DNA of 64,000 bases from Helicoverpa zea (lineage: Eukaryota > Arthropoda > Insecta > Lepidoptera > Noctuidae), in NCBI RefSeq assembly GCF_022581195.2, contig NC_061454.1, forward strand, positions 7,812,001-7,876,000. The letters run 5' to 3'. A program made the translations under genes and the position numbers. Under the pieces are notes generated by a model. That model did not search any database, was not told the origin of the DNA, and saw only the letters and a list, made by a program, of their open reading frames with translations. Positions 1 to 11,440 of the stretch are shown piece after piece; within the stretch, counting starts at the first letter, position 1, and every line of letters begins with the position of its first letter.

Positions 1-3000
1 GTACCTCTGCGGCTGTAAATCTCACTTCGTGAGAATAATATAGTACATACGCGTATTTATAGACATCTATAATGTAGTCTAGTAGTGCTAGTGATGTTTT
101 CGAGTTGTATAAAATCGTTTCGTTGATGATATATTTACTTCTAAGTTCTTTGAGAAACTTTAGGTATGGTCTTGTATAAATATGTATCTATGTATAATGT
201 ATGTATCTTTAGTTACGCTCTAATTTTAACGAAAAAACGAATCGATGCGAAATTCGTAGCTTCCTGTGATGGAAAAAAAATAGTGATTAAAAATATTTAA
301 TTGACTCGTACGCCCAGTACACATACACAATGTACAATAGAAATATACCGCGTGCAATATTGTATAGAAATATTAAATACATATTTTGGCGTTGTGAACG
401 TTATGTATTATAGTATGAAAGTCAGATGTTACCTGTTATGACAAAGTAATTTGTATTATAGTATATGATGACGAGACGTCGAGTGAAATGTTTCTCTTAT
501 GGAGAATATTATTTTTACGTGTAAATAATATGTTGTTAAATTATAGCTGTTGCTTTATTGTAAATATTTTGTTATGATATTTCTTTGTGTTTCGTGTATG
601 GTACAATATTCTTTTAATTTCAGCCCAATTATGAAATTGATTAAATAATTACAAATATTTTTTTTATGTTTTTCCAATACCTGTTTTAACTAATGACTCA
701 GTGATGTTATAATCACAGTGATTGTTTTTTTGTTTAATGAAATTGAGCCAAAATATTGTTGACGATACTTGGCAACGGAACTATATCTAGTATGTATACC
801 TAGTGTATAAAGAACATTTTATAAAGCCCTTTAGATATTAAATTATGAGAATACGCGACGAAAATATATAATTTTTTATCTTGTTATGACATTATTTTAT
901 AATATTGTTTTACACTTTGAAATGTCTGTGATTATAACATTTGCCACGTCTTACAATAAGAGTAAAACCCCCTTGTTTGGTCGATGAAATTAACTAATAC
1001 ATAGGCGCGGATTTGTTATAAATAGAAAATAAGAAAGGGTGATAATGAATTGATAAATGTAATTTCTATTTTTATCAATTCAATGTATCGATTATCTTGG
1101 CACACCGTGCATAAAATATATTGGATTTGATGAATATCTTAATATATGATGACTTAAATTTTGATACGTATTGAATATGGCATGTGGATCGTGCCACAAC
1201 GAGATTGACATAAACATAATTGAATTGCGATCAATATGCTACCGTTAGGACTATTTGCAGCAGTTAGAAAAACTAAAACCTCCTGCGAATCGTAGGTCCA
1301 CTGCTATCTAGACCTATTTAAAATGGGCTATATAGGAAGCTCTAAAATAATATTGATTCTATTAACATGGATTTAATCTGTCGGGAATGTAATTTTTCAT
1401 CAAACAAAATTTACTAATTCGCGTAAAATAGTTGCAAATAATGCTAACGATAAGATGGCATTTGACGATCGTAACGGTACATACATGAACGTCTGTGCGC
1501 TAATAATATGTACATTGTTAACTTTCACATACGCATAAACGTATCAACGTGTTACATACTCGTACACGACGTTTTTGCTGCCGATAAAGTAATCGACATT
1601 ATGGTAAGGACAATTTAATCGTACATGACACGGTCTTAATTATAAACGTTGTTTATATTTGAAATATATTTCCTTTGGGTAGTTTATTTACGATATTAAA
1701 GTTAGTGGTTTCTTCAAAATGATGTTTATAATTAAGTACATTGAATGTTATTAACTGTGTGCGTATTGTTCTTAGTTCTACGGTGGATGGTTAATGTTGA
1801 AAAACATCAATGTTGGATGTCGTTATTAGTAACTATAAATTAAACTTTAGGCACGAAATTAGCAGTATTTACTACTTCGCCATTTCAGGCAGTACAATGT
1901 TGAATCGCAAAATTATACAAAAATATTTTCTTTGAAATATTACAAAAGCATAGCAGATCAATGGTTACAGATTACCAACATGTTGTGCGAGCATATAATT
2001 TTAGATCTGTTTGTTGTAACCATTGGAAATATATTCATAAATTAATACTGCTTGAAGTGGCATGTACATTCGACGTTAACAATTAAGCGTACTAGAATTG
2101 CACAATATTACCTAATAATAATAAATATACGGTAACTTTAAAGTGTAATATTAAAATATGGCTAAGACCTTTGGGTGTGGTGTGTATCCTAATAACGGTC
2201 TAATATGTGTAACTTAAATTTTTAATATAATCCCATTGGTAGAACGTTTAGCGCAGTTGTTGCTCCATTATTTTTATATACGGGACCATAGCCTGAGCGT
2301 TATTAACGGTACAATCCCAAGAATAACACACGTTGATGGTGCGCACAACGATCTTTGATACTTAGGGTACATGCTACCGCCTACTATGTTTTGATCAGGA
2401 ATTGTTATACATTACCGATTGATACCTGTTGCACTCTCTATGTATTCCATTAATGGCAAGGACTTGATCGACATGAAGTACTTAAACGAGTTCGGGGGTT
2501 CACTCAATTTAGTTCATAAATATAAGTAAGTTTCCTTAAATGTATTAATTACTTTCCAATAACACTTTTCAAAATACCAACCATAACATATAGGGTGTAG
2601 ATACATTAAAGAAGTATATTGTGATGTGCTATAACTAAATAATGAACGTACAAAATATGTATAGATAAACCACAAGTCAAGTTAAACAAGTAATCTGACT
2701 ATGAAATAATATAAAAAATATTTTTATACCATACAGAATAAATAGAATGTTGTGTAGGCCACTGACCAATTTAATTTGTCATTGTCGTTGATAAAATTGG
2801 ACAAGGTCGGCTCAGTTGACGTCTATAGATAGTGAGAAAACGAAGCTTTACGAAATCTGAAGACCATAGCAACGTAATTCATTCCACGATGGTTTCAGAG
2901 AGGCGAGTCCTGTGGTAATAAGTAAATTCCAAACCAATAAAGTACAAGTGATGGCCTTGTTACATGGAAATTTAAGCAAATAGGCGAGGAAGTAGTCGTG

Positions 3001-6000
3001 TCTAATACATTCATAATATATAAATATATGGTATCGAAATTTATTTACTCGTAACTGGTCGCTAGATGAAACAGCATATAATGCCGTCACTTACATAGTT
3101 TACAACATCTCGACGAGGATTGATGTACACAAATGTTATATTTTTTGCAGATATACGGTAACATAACTAGTTTATGTAATCAAGACTATATAATAACGTT
3201 TGAAACACGTCCATTGCATGATTAAACCGTTTAATTTTCTGTTAAATGTAAATAATAAAGTCATGCCGTAAATAAAGCATCGGTGCCTGAAAATTAAAGA
3301 TAAAGAATATTTTTTCAATGCCACCTTTTAAAAAGTAAAATATGATACGATTATTAATAATATTGAGATTGAAATATTTAGTAAAGACTATGCATAAAAT
3401 ATGGATTAATGTCTATAAGTCTGCAAACACATAGATTCCATTAAAATATGATAATAGCCTATATATAGTTGAATCATTGTAAATAATTTACATCGAATTT
3501 AGAGCCGGTACGTACGTATGAGATGCATCTTCCACGCGCCCTCATCGTGAGATGGACAATCAGCCTACACAATAAATTGTAATGCCTTTGATATAAAAGC
3601 TAACTTCAAGCGGGACTCACGTCTACATAATAATTTTATGTAGAGACAGTGAAATCATAATATTGGAGAATTTTAGTCTTCCAAGTATAAAAGTTTTTTG
3701 GACTGCGTCCTAAACTTTGACCTCGGATTGCCGCATTAAGGCTTAAAGTAACAAACCGCTTATCAAACGTGAACTTGAAATGGAGTTCTGAGGAGCTAGA
3801 TCGATTTCAGTTAGAAATCAATTGAATCATGACTCTTTCGCGGTTTATTAATTTGGGCATTTAATGCGTTAATTGGGCAGAAATTATCTCTAAAAAAATA
3901 CTAAAATGCTTATAAAAATATCATCAATATTTATTTTTGACTCTAATTACTCTAAATAATTTTGTACTTGCTATCGGTATTGTTAAACTACGTCTGTGTA
4001 AATTGTGTGCCATTTTGTAGTCGCTTATTTACATAACTAACTTGTTTTAAATCCATAATTTGATCCTCCACGTACATATTTTATTAAATTGTTCTTTGAC
4101 ATTCTCTACAGCATGATCGTTGACAAATTAATATCAGTACATATATCATTTGCGCGGTTCAGACCGGCGTTAATCCGATCATTGCGCCAATAATAAGTAG
4201 AAATCGATATGACGATTTGTACAACGACTATTAAAATAAAAACGCACGTTTTACTTCACTTTCTAAACGCTCAATATGCTATTACATTACTTTTCCCTAT
4301 AATAAATTCTAGAATACGTAATAACATTTTCTAGCTAAAAAGTAAACGTCATTGCATTGCGCGCTGCCGCGTTGAATCATAAACCTTAACGTGCTCTTTG
4401 TTACGACATTAATGCAACACGTCTATAATCATCAACGAAAATTAGTATTCCTATAGTATAAATAACTATTTTGATAACCAAACATTTAAATTTTAAAATG
4501 GGCTTTATAAATGGATTACATGTATGGGAATCGTCTAGCTATAATCAAGTGTTAGGAAGATATTTGTCTTGGTGTAATGAATGAATACCTCATTGTAAGA
4601 ATCAATTCGAACTTCTAGTTCATAAACAAAGTTGTACAAACTGCTACAATACTGTTTAAAACATAAGTTGAAGAAAGATCATTTAAAAACGCTAGTGTGT
4701 GCTGATATACCTGTAAGTCTTTTTTCTAATTAATTTAAGAATATATTTGATTTGCAAATTGTGGGTAACCCGATTTAGATATTGTTTAAAATCTATGAAT
4801 TTTTGGAATAAATAATTATGTCGATCATAAATTGTAAGAGCATGATAGATTTTACATTCTATAATTACATTTCTGGAGAAATTGGTATATATATTGAAAT
4901 GTTACGTCTAATTTGGAATTCTATATAAGAAGATTGAAATAATGATTTCATTTTATAATTAAGAATATACGACCCATTGTCTCAGAGTAAATTTAATTAC
5001 TTAAAATATAATTAATTGGGTCCAACATTCCATCCAATCTTGCAGAAAAAATTCAATTGGACTGCATTAACAAATGTGATATATCGATGTGTAATAGAAA
5101 TATTTTTTTATCATTCATAAAATTACTCTGCGGCAGGGGCCTATAATCAATATCACTATGCATCATTGTGACAAGAAACAGAGACGGGTACGGGAGTCTT
5201 TGATTCTGAAGGAAAACATAATTAGTTTAAACGAATTTGTTTTTCAATCTTATGTTACACGATGAATCAATTTATTTATAGTTATTGTTGATTTTTCCTG
5301 ATATAATAATAAACAAAGGGTTTTCTAAAAATTCCTCGACTTAGAGGTAAGATTGTGTGATAAAATATTTATTATAGTAGGATGACAGTCGCTAACACAA
5401 TTAGGCATTCCCGTACGCAGCTGATTTTATTTTTTGTATAAAATCATGCCTTTTGTCTTGGCCTGTCGTCTGAGTCAAGGGTATTTTTATATTGTGAATA
5501 TTGTTTAGGTTTAATATTCTGTTATAGAGTTATAACTAAACTAATTATGTTTTTCTAAAACATTGCAAAGTGATCTTAGATCTGGTCGCTCACAGAATTG
5601 ATTTTTAAGAATGTTTGCTTTATTAGTTGTACGGTAGAGCTGTGTGTTTCTATTCATTGTAGGAATAAGCTCAACAGTAGGTTTCCTTCAGTCATATGTT
5701 CCAAGTGATCACGATATACTACGTCAAGCTGATTTCATAGAAAACTGTTGTAATACACAGAAACCTAGTCCCTTGTTTCTATACGATCCTTTTTGTGAGT
5801 GGCCGTTAAGTCTGTGTTATTTAGTTCTTCAGATGTTAGTTAAGGCCTTTTGTGTTGCTGTGCATTTCTACGCATTGTATGTATGTATGTTTATATATTG
5901 TAAATAGCTAAAATACATATATTTTTACGATTAGCATACACAACCAAAGTTGTTATGAAGTGATGGTTGATTAAATAAGAAATTTAACTATAGGTCGTTA

Positions 6001-6420
6001 AGTTTATTTTAGAAGAGATACAAAGAAATCTGTACAGTTGCAATGTCAGTACATCCAATGTCTTGTCTTAGAGTTTTAAACAACCGCCCTGGTATTAGGA
6101 ATAATGAAATTGTTATTTTTGGCACAAAAATAATGTCGAAATTTAAAGTAATATAACAGAAAATAAACAATGTAAAGGAGTCGAGAATGTTTTATACTCC
6201 TTTTGTTCCTAGTAGCTTGCTCCGGGTCACTTACCATTTAGTAACTGTCAATTAATAAAACATACACGTCACATACTAATACCTTCAGAATGTTGGAACT
6301 GTAATATTTTATTCATTGATGAAATCAGGCATTATGAGTACATAACATTTAAGTTGTATTTTTTTGTACATTTTAGATTCGAAAATATATTAATATCTAA
6401 ATAAAGACGTGTTTTTTATT
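1..6420 (+). other. Non-coding AT-rich stretch, possible long 3' UTR
   Basis: No convincing coding exon is visible in this 6.4 kb on either strand. It is strongly AT-rich and carries several exact TGTAAATA or TGTAGATA strings on the plus strand (near 524, 559, 2597, 3248, 3478 and 5899), which match the Pumilio-binding consensus TGTANATA. AATAAA-type polyadenylation signals lie near 3254, 3270, 6163 and 6400, the last followed by a T-rich tract. These features fit a long, neuronal-style 3' UTR of a plus-strand gene ending just left of the window. One frame reads a stop at bases 16-18, but the frame cannot be verified. Plain AT-rich intergenic or intronic DNA is the alternative. Confidence 0.3.
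6400..6405 (+). terminator. Candidate poly(A) signal AATAAA
   Basis: AATAAA followed within about 10 bases by GTGTTTTTTATTT, a plausible GU/U-rich downstream element. It would be the most distal of several AATAAA hexamers in the left 6.4 kb. Sequence match only. Confidence 0.25.
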
Positions 6421-6688
6421 TATAAAACCCTTCCATATTAGGTATAATAAAAGATCCATATTAGATATATTTATCTTCTACGTACATACGTGCGTCAATT
6501 TATTAAAGGACTATGTAACTAAATGACTACAATTAAGATTTTGCAATAAAAACCTTTCTATGAAAAGGCTTTTAACCGAAGTGCGACGGTAAAAAAGGGA
6601 GGTATTATATTAGCCTCTTTTTCATATAGGGTTTATCTTTTTCTCCATATATTAATTTTTTGTAGTAACGTACCTGCCTACTATATAC

Positions 6689-7257
6689 CCAGGGGCCCGA
6701 TTCTCCTAATTTTACTTAAAGTGTCAATTCCCACTGAAAGAGCAGCGGCCGGCAGCGGCCGTAAGAGCACGGAAAATGTAAGAGCGCGGCGCGGTGCGGC
6801 GCCGCGCGGCCCGCCGCGCTCGCGCTCAATCCCTTGCAATTACGGCCGCTGCCGGCCGCTGCCGGCCGCTGCTCTTTCAGTGGGAATTGACCCTAAGCGA
6901 CATACGATTCACGTTCGACTCGATTCGACTGCGATCCAATCCCGACTCGATTACGATTGAAGCGTATGTGGCATTCCGCTATTTTTTCTTTGAAATAAAC
7001 GTTTTTATCCTTTTCTGTCATTCAATAATGAATGATTTTGTCTGCAAATGATTAACGATTGCAATATCATTGTAGAGCAAACTACCGTATAGACCAAATT
7101 CACCAAAATGGCAGACCAATCGTAAACCAATCGAATGTCGTTGGAATACGATTGGTCTTATATTAGTAGCAGAATGCCCGATATGGTTAAAACTGCTATT
7201 GCGATTCAATTTCTATTCGATTTTGACAATATTAACTTAGGAGAATCGGGCCCCTGG
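6689..7257. mobile_element. Short TIR DNA transposon with GC-rich foldback core
   Basis: The element is bounded by 21-bp perfect terminal inverted repeats at 6689-6709 and 7237-7257, beginning CCAGGGGCCCGATTCTCC. It is 569 bp long and has no transposase reading frame, so it is a non-autonomous (MITE-like) element. I see no clear target-site duplication next to the outermost matching bases, so the superfamily stays open; the G/C-run termini would suit a PIF/Harbinger-like or hAT-like source but this is not demonstrated. The interior has a nested GC-rich inverted repeat, listed separately, and an AT-rich right half rich in short CGATTCGA-like strings. Confidence 0.8.
6724..6890. repeat. Nested inverted repeat inside the TIR element
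   Basis: The left arm (6724-6764, reading CAATTCCCACTGAAAGAGCA then GCGGCCGGCA units) is repeated in inverted orientation at 6840-6890. The right arm has one extra GCCGGCCGCT unit. The spacer 6765-6839 is itself GC-rich and self-complementary (GGCGCGGTGCGGCGCCGCGC). A single strand could fold into one long GC hairpin, in contrast with the AT-rich surroundings. Confidence 0.8.
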
Positions 7258-7979
7258 TCAACTCCATAGTGACACTACCATGGTCCCTGCGGACGTAGGC
7301 AGCGAGGGCGGGCACGCTTACGCACGGGACGGTGACAGCTTACAAGACTGTCTACACTTTAAAGTTTGTTGCACGGTTCCAAGGACTGAGTCTTGTGGAG
7401 GAGAACCGGCAAGAAACTGCAAAGACACTTCCACCAGTCACAGTCATGTGTCACAATAATACGTAAGCATTTACATCTGTGTTGTCATTATTAACTATTT
7501 AGAACTGATTTCATCGAAATGTAAAGTATGCACCTAAGTATTTATACACTGAACACCGAAATGCTCGCTGCAGTTTTTGGAAATACAACCGTTGCCTCAC
7601 GTTTGAGCATATTAATTTAGTCATAAAGGTACGTACATAAATGAAAACTACACTATTTAGACGATATCATGGACGAGATTAATTCTTAAAGGTGTTTTGG
7701 TTGGTAGAGGGAATAGACGAAGTTACCCAAATATGGAGCAAATCCTGCCCGAGACCTTAACTACGCTTACCAATTGAATTTAATTCAATGCTAGGAGGAA
7801 ATTCACACGTTGGTAATTGTAGCAGGCAATTAACATGTAGCGAACGTGTTGTATGGAGCGGTGTGTGGCGGCCAAGTACTCATTATATCCGAGAGGTTCA
7901 CATCAAGCACAACACCGGGATTTCCATCACCTGACATCGGTCCTTCTATTATCGAATTTCAAGGACCGTAAGCTCTAAT
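7258..7979. other. No gene seen
   Basis: Unique-looking sequence between the TIR element and the first candidate exon. A modestly GC-rich patch lies near 7290-7330. I see no coding frame, RNA gene or repeat. If the 7980 exon is real, its promoter and 5' UTR would lie here, but I cannot point to a TATA box or initiator with confidence. Confidence 0.4.
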
Positions 7980-8129
7980 ATGATAGAGCACTTAGATACT
8001 ACGTGGTTAATTATTGTTTTATTAACAGTTGGTCTAGTATTTTTGTGTAACTTAGTCAGTGTAACAAGTATAATGAAATGGGTGCAATGGTTCCGTAACA
8101 GCGATAAGTCTCTGTTGACATATACTGGG
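7980..8129 (+). CDS. Candidate alternative first exon encoding a signal-anchor segment
   Basis: An ATG opens a 50-codon frame that ends exactly at a strong splice donor (CTGGG|GTAAGTTT), in phase 0. The peptide has a short acidic start (MIEHLD), then a run of about 20 hydrophobic residues (WLIIVLLTVGLVFLCNLVSV, residues 9-28), then a basic, Trp-rich stretch (KWVQWFRNSDK). This is the profile of a single-pass membrane anchor with a cytosolic continuation. Phase 0 fits direct joining to the C1 exon at 25423, which would give a membrane-tethered isoform. Hydrophobic frames arise easily in AT-rich DNA and I see no CpG island upstream, so chance remains a real alternative. Confidence 0.35.
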
Positions 8130-8689
8130 GTAAGTTTCATACTTGTTTTTTTATTGCTTTTTAGATATCCTTTAATTTACCCAAAGTTAACGATTTTTAT
8201 ATAAGGTATTTAATCTAGCCGGCAGGATTCTAAAGTGCTTCTGTAGATATTTTTCTTTATATAAGTAGATTAGAAATTAGGTTTCTTAGTGCCATGGCGG
8301 CGTGGATGCCTTATCTAGGTAGGTACTTGTTTTAAGTGGCGAAGACATATCACCAACGTAGGTATCAAACGGGTGGAGCACAGAGTACATTCTAATATAC
8401 TGGGGTGGAGGTTACAGTGTAATTTTGCACAATCGTTGGTTTATCCAATTAAATTCTTGAGTTCTACGTTTATCCCTCAGATCAAAGAAATAGGGTTTAT
8501 CCTATAATTTCATACCTTTATTTTTGATCCTTATAGTAACGCGAACTTTCACATAATAAATCTTACAACCTATACACAATAAAATAAACGTTAATTTTCC
8601 AATAGGCGTTACATTGAAAGTCATTTTTTAGTAACATACATGGGCTATCGGATTATCTGCCTAGTCTTTTCCCAACTTGGTGCGGTCTG
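8130..8689. other. Intron-like sequence, no gene seen
   Basis: Follows the donor of the 7980 exon. A short Kozak-like ATG at 8294 reads eight codons to a GTAGGT donor but in phase 1, so it does not fit the shared exons. Nothing else is recognisable. Confidence 0.35.
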
Positions 8690-8870
8690 TCCGGGAATTT
8701 GTGACCAATTTGTCGAGTCGAGTTCTTCCGTAATTCGGAAGGAACGATACATTGATGGGTCGATACAGTCCTGGCTGTCATTTGAACATCTTTGGCAGCC
8801 GTTACCTTAGTCTTACCGAGGGGTATCGGCTTGCCTCTGGGCAACTGGGTTGAGGATAATCTGGATATTA
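8690..8870 (+). repeat. Fragment of a lepidopteran interspersed repeat
   Basis: The blocks TCCGTAATTCGGAAGG, CTGTCATTTGAACATCTTTG followed by GCAGCCGTTAC, and GGGGTATCGGCTTGCC with CAACTGGGTTGAGGA occur in the order and spacing I remember from a very common repeat in moth and butterfly genomes and transcripts, probably a SINE or LINE 3' region. The copy is diverged and has no clear ends or target duplication. The minus-strand reading frame across it is a by-product. The name of the family cannot be settled without a repeat library. Confidence 0.6.
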
Positions 8871-9539
8871 GGTGCTTACTACGTTCATTAGTGCTTGATG
8901 ATAATAATCCATTGATCCACGATGTGATTCTTAGGATAGGGAGTTAGTGCTGCTGACTATGTAAGTAGGTACGTAAATATAACAAGTTGAAGTGACCACT
9001 GCACTTGGTTGACCCTACTGCGGCTCTTATCATTGTATTTATGTGATGATAAAGATTCGTCTATCTATAGCAATGACGGCTCCGAAAGCTTACGTAAATG
9101 CTAATTTCGTATAATTAACGCATTTACCGTCGATAAAGTAAATTAATTGATGAGGTCATTTGAAATAGTACAAAACGTAAATTGCTCTGAATTCGTCGGA
9201 TGAGCGGTATTGTGTTATAGGATGGATCTGTACCGACCTGTTTTTGTGGCGTTGTTGTTGGTTCCTAAATTGATGTTTTTCCAATATGATGGGTAAGTAA
9301 ATACGATTTAATGAAAAGAACTTTCAATATAAGTCGGATTTGGACCTAACTTGCTTTGAGAACAAAAGATTCGAAGTGTATTTATTTATAGCGTAGGTAA
9401 GTGTGGCATATCCGAAGCGTTTATACAGAGGCATACTTATACTTGAATCGACGTCTAAAATATCTTTGGAATGGAACGCATGAAATTCTTCGCGGTATTT
9501 AGGTACCGCACCGTGCCGGCTCGCCCTTTCGTATTTCAT
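8871..9539. other. No supported gene
   Basis: An ATG at about 9222 opens 23 codons of signal-peptide-like sequence (MDLYRPVFVALLLVPKLMFF) up to a GTAAGT, but the exon would end in phase 2, unlike every other candidate here, so it is not called. Otherwise AT-rich with no feature seen. Confidence 0.35.
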
Positions 9540-9735
9540 TCTCGCAGTCCCGGCGGGGGGCGTGCGCCCGAATGTCGGGAGCGTTTGGGATTTCGTATTA
9601 GTGTCCTGGAGAGGCGAGCTGGCTGAGCCCTGTGCCGTAGTGAGGAGGCGCGCGCCCGGCCGGCCGCACGCATGCGTACGCTCCCGTATCCTGTTGCACG
9701 CATTACGTAGTCCTGGCACCTTCCCCGCCGCGAAT
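9540..9735 (+). promoter_or_regulatory. GC/CpG-rich block upstream of the 9929 first exon
   Basis: A sharp GC- and CpG-rich island (GGCGGGGGGCGTGCGCCCG at its left edge, GCGCGCGCCCGGCCGGCCGC near 9645) in AT-rich surroundings, about 200-400 bp upstream of the ATG at 9929. This is the expected place for a promoter or GC-rich 5' UTR. Long open frames on both strands through the block reflect base composition. No TATA box is evident. Role inferred from composition and position. Confidence 0.4.
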
Positions 9736-9928
9736 GTTTACGCTGTGTTAGATAACTACAGCTTATTCATCAACGTCAATGACGTCCAGTAATTTCTATG
9801 TGTTTCAACTAGTTAACATGAAAGGACCCTTTAAGTTTCTTTGTTAGTAAGCTGTGGCGGTCATTAGATAGTTTATTTAATATAATATGTCGTAAGGTCA
9901 GAAGTGCAAAAAACGCTTGTCTAGCAAC

Positions 9929-10006
9929 ATGCCCTGGAGCTGTCCGTGGTCGCGCGACCGCCAGCAGCCACTTGCGGTCAGTCCTCCCCTTCAGGTGTTG
10001 TTGCAG
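9929..10006 (+). CDS. Alternative first exon A (MPWSCPW N-terminus)
   Basis: An ATG (context CAACATG) opens 26 codons, starting MPWSCPWSRDR and ending LQVLLQ, which stop exactly at a CAG|GTTTGT donor in phase 0. The strongest support is the exon at 11360-11440: its 27-codon peptide starts MPWNCLW, ends HLILQ, and shares M1, P2, W3, C5, W7, a central Pro, the V-S-x-P-L block and the final Leu-Gln in the same order, with the same phase-0 donor. Such agreement between two nearby short frames is hard to get by chance. A CpG-rich block lies just upstream. I infer an alternative promoter whose product splices to the C1 exon at 25423; no transcript evidence is available. The peptide matches no family I know. 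Confidence 0.65.
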
Positions 10007-11084
10007 GTTTGTTTTTACTATGTCAAACTTTTAATATCGAAAAAATTGGCACTTTCTTCGCTAGTTTTTAAATAGATTTATTGATAAGACAAACTTTAGA
10101 GAACTTCAAAGTCGGCTTCCATTCCAAGTGGAATTCAAATCGGTTGACCAGAGCGTCTTCGTATCCAGTGTCACATGCTCTATATTTTTATTAGAAGAAT
10201 TTGAAGATAGTGTAGTCAATGAACTCATTACCAAATTCGTATGAGACAGCTTGATGTCTGTTAACCGATTGGAAAGTTATAGTAGGACAATCCTAGTTTG
10301 ATAATGCTAGTAGTCAGGGAGGGAGACGTTATCCCGGGAATGTTTTAATGGATTTAAAGTGCTCTATGCGTGTTAATATCAAGTCCATAAAAAGTTGAGA
10401 TGGAATCCATGCGTGACGGTTCTACTTAACTTTTCTGTGATGATAAATAAGTACATATTTCATCTGTGTTTTATATTGCTAGTATCTTTGTAATTATGTA
10501 CTCACAAGCAATTAAATTTTCAATTTAAGAAATATTTAAATGGAACTTGTGTTAATGTAAAGTCAATGCGAGTCCAGTTGTCATTGTAATATAAATAATG
10601 GCACCTACCTAGATACGTGAATATAATAATACAAGCGAAAGGTAACGTCTATGAAAGAAGTCAGCAGGAGGAAGTGCCAAAATCGTTAACTTTATACAAT
10701 AATAGTAATGTATTGTATTCCTTACCTGAGTGTTTCGACGTGATTACAATAGAAATGTTCTATTTGACTTGACAACTTTTTGTGGTATTGAGGGAATTTG
10801 AGGTTTGTTGTTCTTACCTTGAAAATACAAACCTAGATACTTAAAATAAAATATCTACCTAATATTGAGACTCTTTAAGTGTATTCACAAGACACAGTAA
10901 AAGTACCTAAAGTTATGTGCCGAAGTAACAACCCTAAGTCATGCGTCTTGAGACCACTACGATATTTGATGAAAAATGTATTAGTGGCAGGATGACTTAT
11001 GAAAAGTATCCTGTGTATCTCTATTGAGCCTGAGTTTGATACTGTGTGAGAAGTACCCGTGATCGTAAGTGCAGCATTGATGAG
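10007..11084. other. Intron/upstream region, no gene seen
   Basis: AT-rich sequence between the two related first exons. I see no coding frame, structural RNA or recognisable repeat. Confidence 0.4.
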
Positions 11085-11175
11085 GTTGAAGAGTGCAGTC
11101 AGCTGGCCGGGCGACTCAGCTCAGTCACAAGTTGCTTGTGATCGCGGGTGCGCGTATGTGCAGCTAACGGATAAT
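11085..11175 (+). promoter_or_regulatory. GC-rich patch upstream of the 11360 first exon
   Basis: A local GC-rich stretch (CAGCTGGCCGGGCGACTCAG, then GATCGCGGGTGCGCGTATG) with CTCAGTC and TCAGTC initiator-like strings about 200-270 bp upstream of the ATG at 11360. Candidate promoter of that exon by position and composition only. Confidence 0.3.
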
Positions 11176-11359
11176 CGCACCAACGTGGATTTGTTAACCA
11201 TACATAGTGATTCAGATTCAGATCAAAACAAATATTAAATAAAAACTATTAGAGTAGGTATATAAACTCGCCTGTAATTTGTGCAATGTGAAATGTGATG
11301 AATATTTTTTGAGTTAGGACATTAAATTAGTTTTTAGTTTAAAATGATTAGGATATAAA

Positions 11360-11440
11360 ATGCCTTGGAATTGTCTATGGGGATATCAAGCACCTGCACC
11401 GGTCTGCAGGGTTAGCGGTCCGCTGCATTTAATTTTGCAG
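11360..11440 (+). CDS. Alternative first exon B (MPWNCLW N-terminus)
   Basis: An ATG (context AAAATG) opens 27 codons beginning MPWNCLWGYQ and ending PLHLILQ, up to a TTTTGCAG|GTACTT donor in phase 0. It is the evident relative of the exon at 9929: identical M-P-W-x-C-x-W start, a V-S-x-P-L block and a closing Leu-x-x-Leu/Ile-Leu-Gln type end. The two probably arose by tandem duplication and would be used as mutually exclusive starts spliced to the C1 exon about 14 kb downstream. The paired Trp/Cys motif at the extreme N-terminus might be a lipidation or docking motif, but that is speculation. Confidence 0.65.

Noticed and set aside
6721..7051. Arg-rich frames across the GC-rich hairpin
   Set aside because: They are produced by the GC-rich inverted repeat of a transposable element.
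8294..8318. Kozak-like ATG with eight codons to a GTAGGT donor
   Set aside because: Phase 1 and too short; no supporting relative.
9222..9292. Signal-peptide-like ATG frame ending at GTAAGT
   Set aside because: Would end in phase 2, incompatible with the phase-0 acceptors of all shared exons.
9324..9792. 131-codon minus-strand and 76-codon plus-strand frames at the 9.6 kb GC block
   Set aside because: Compositional openness of a promoter-like GC island; no domain or splice support.
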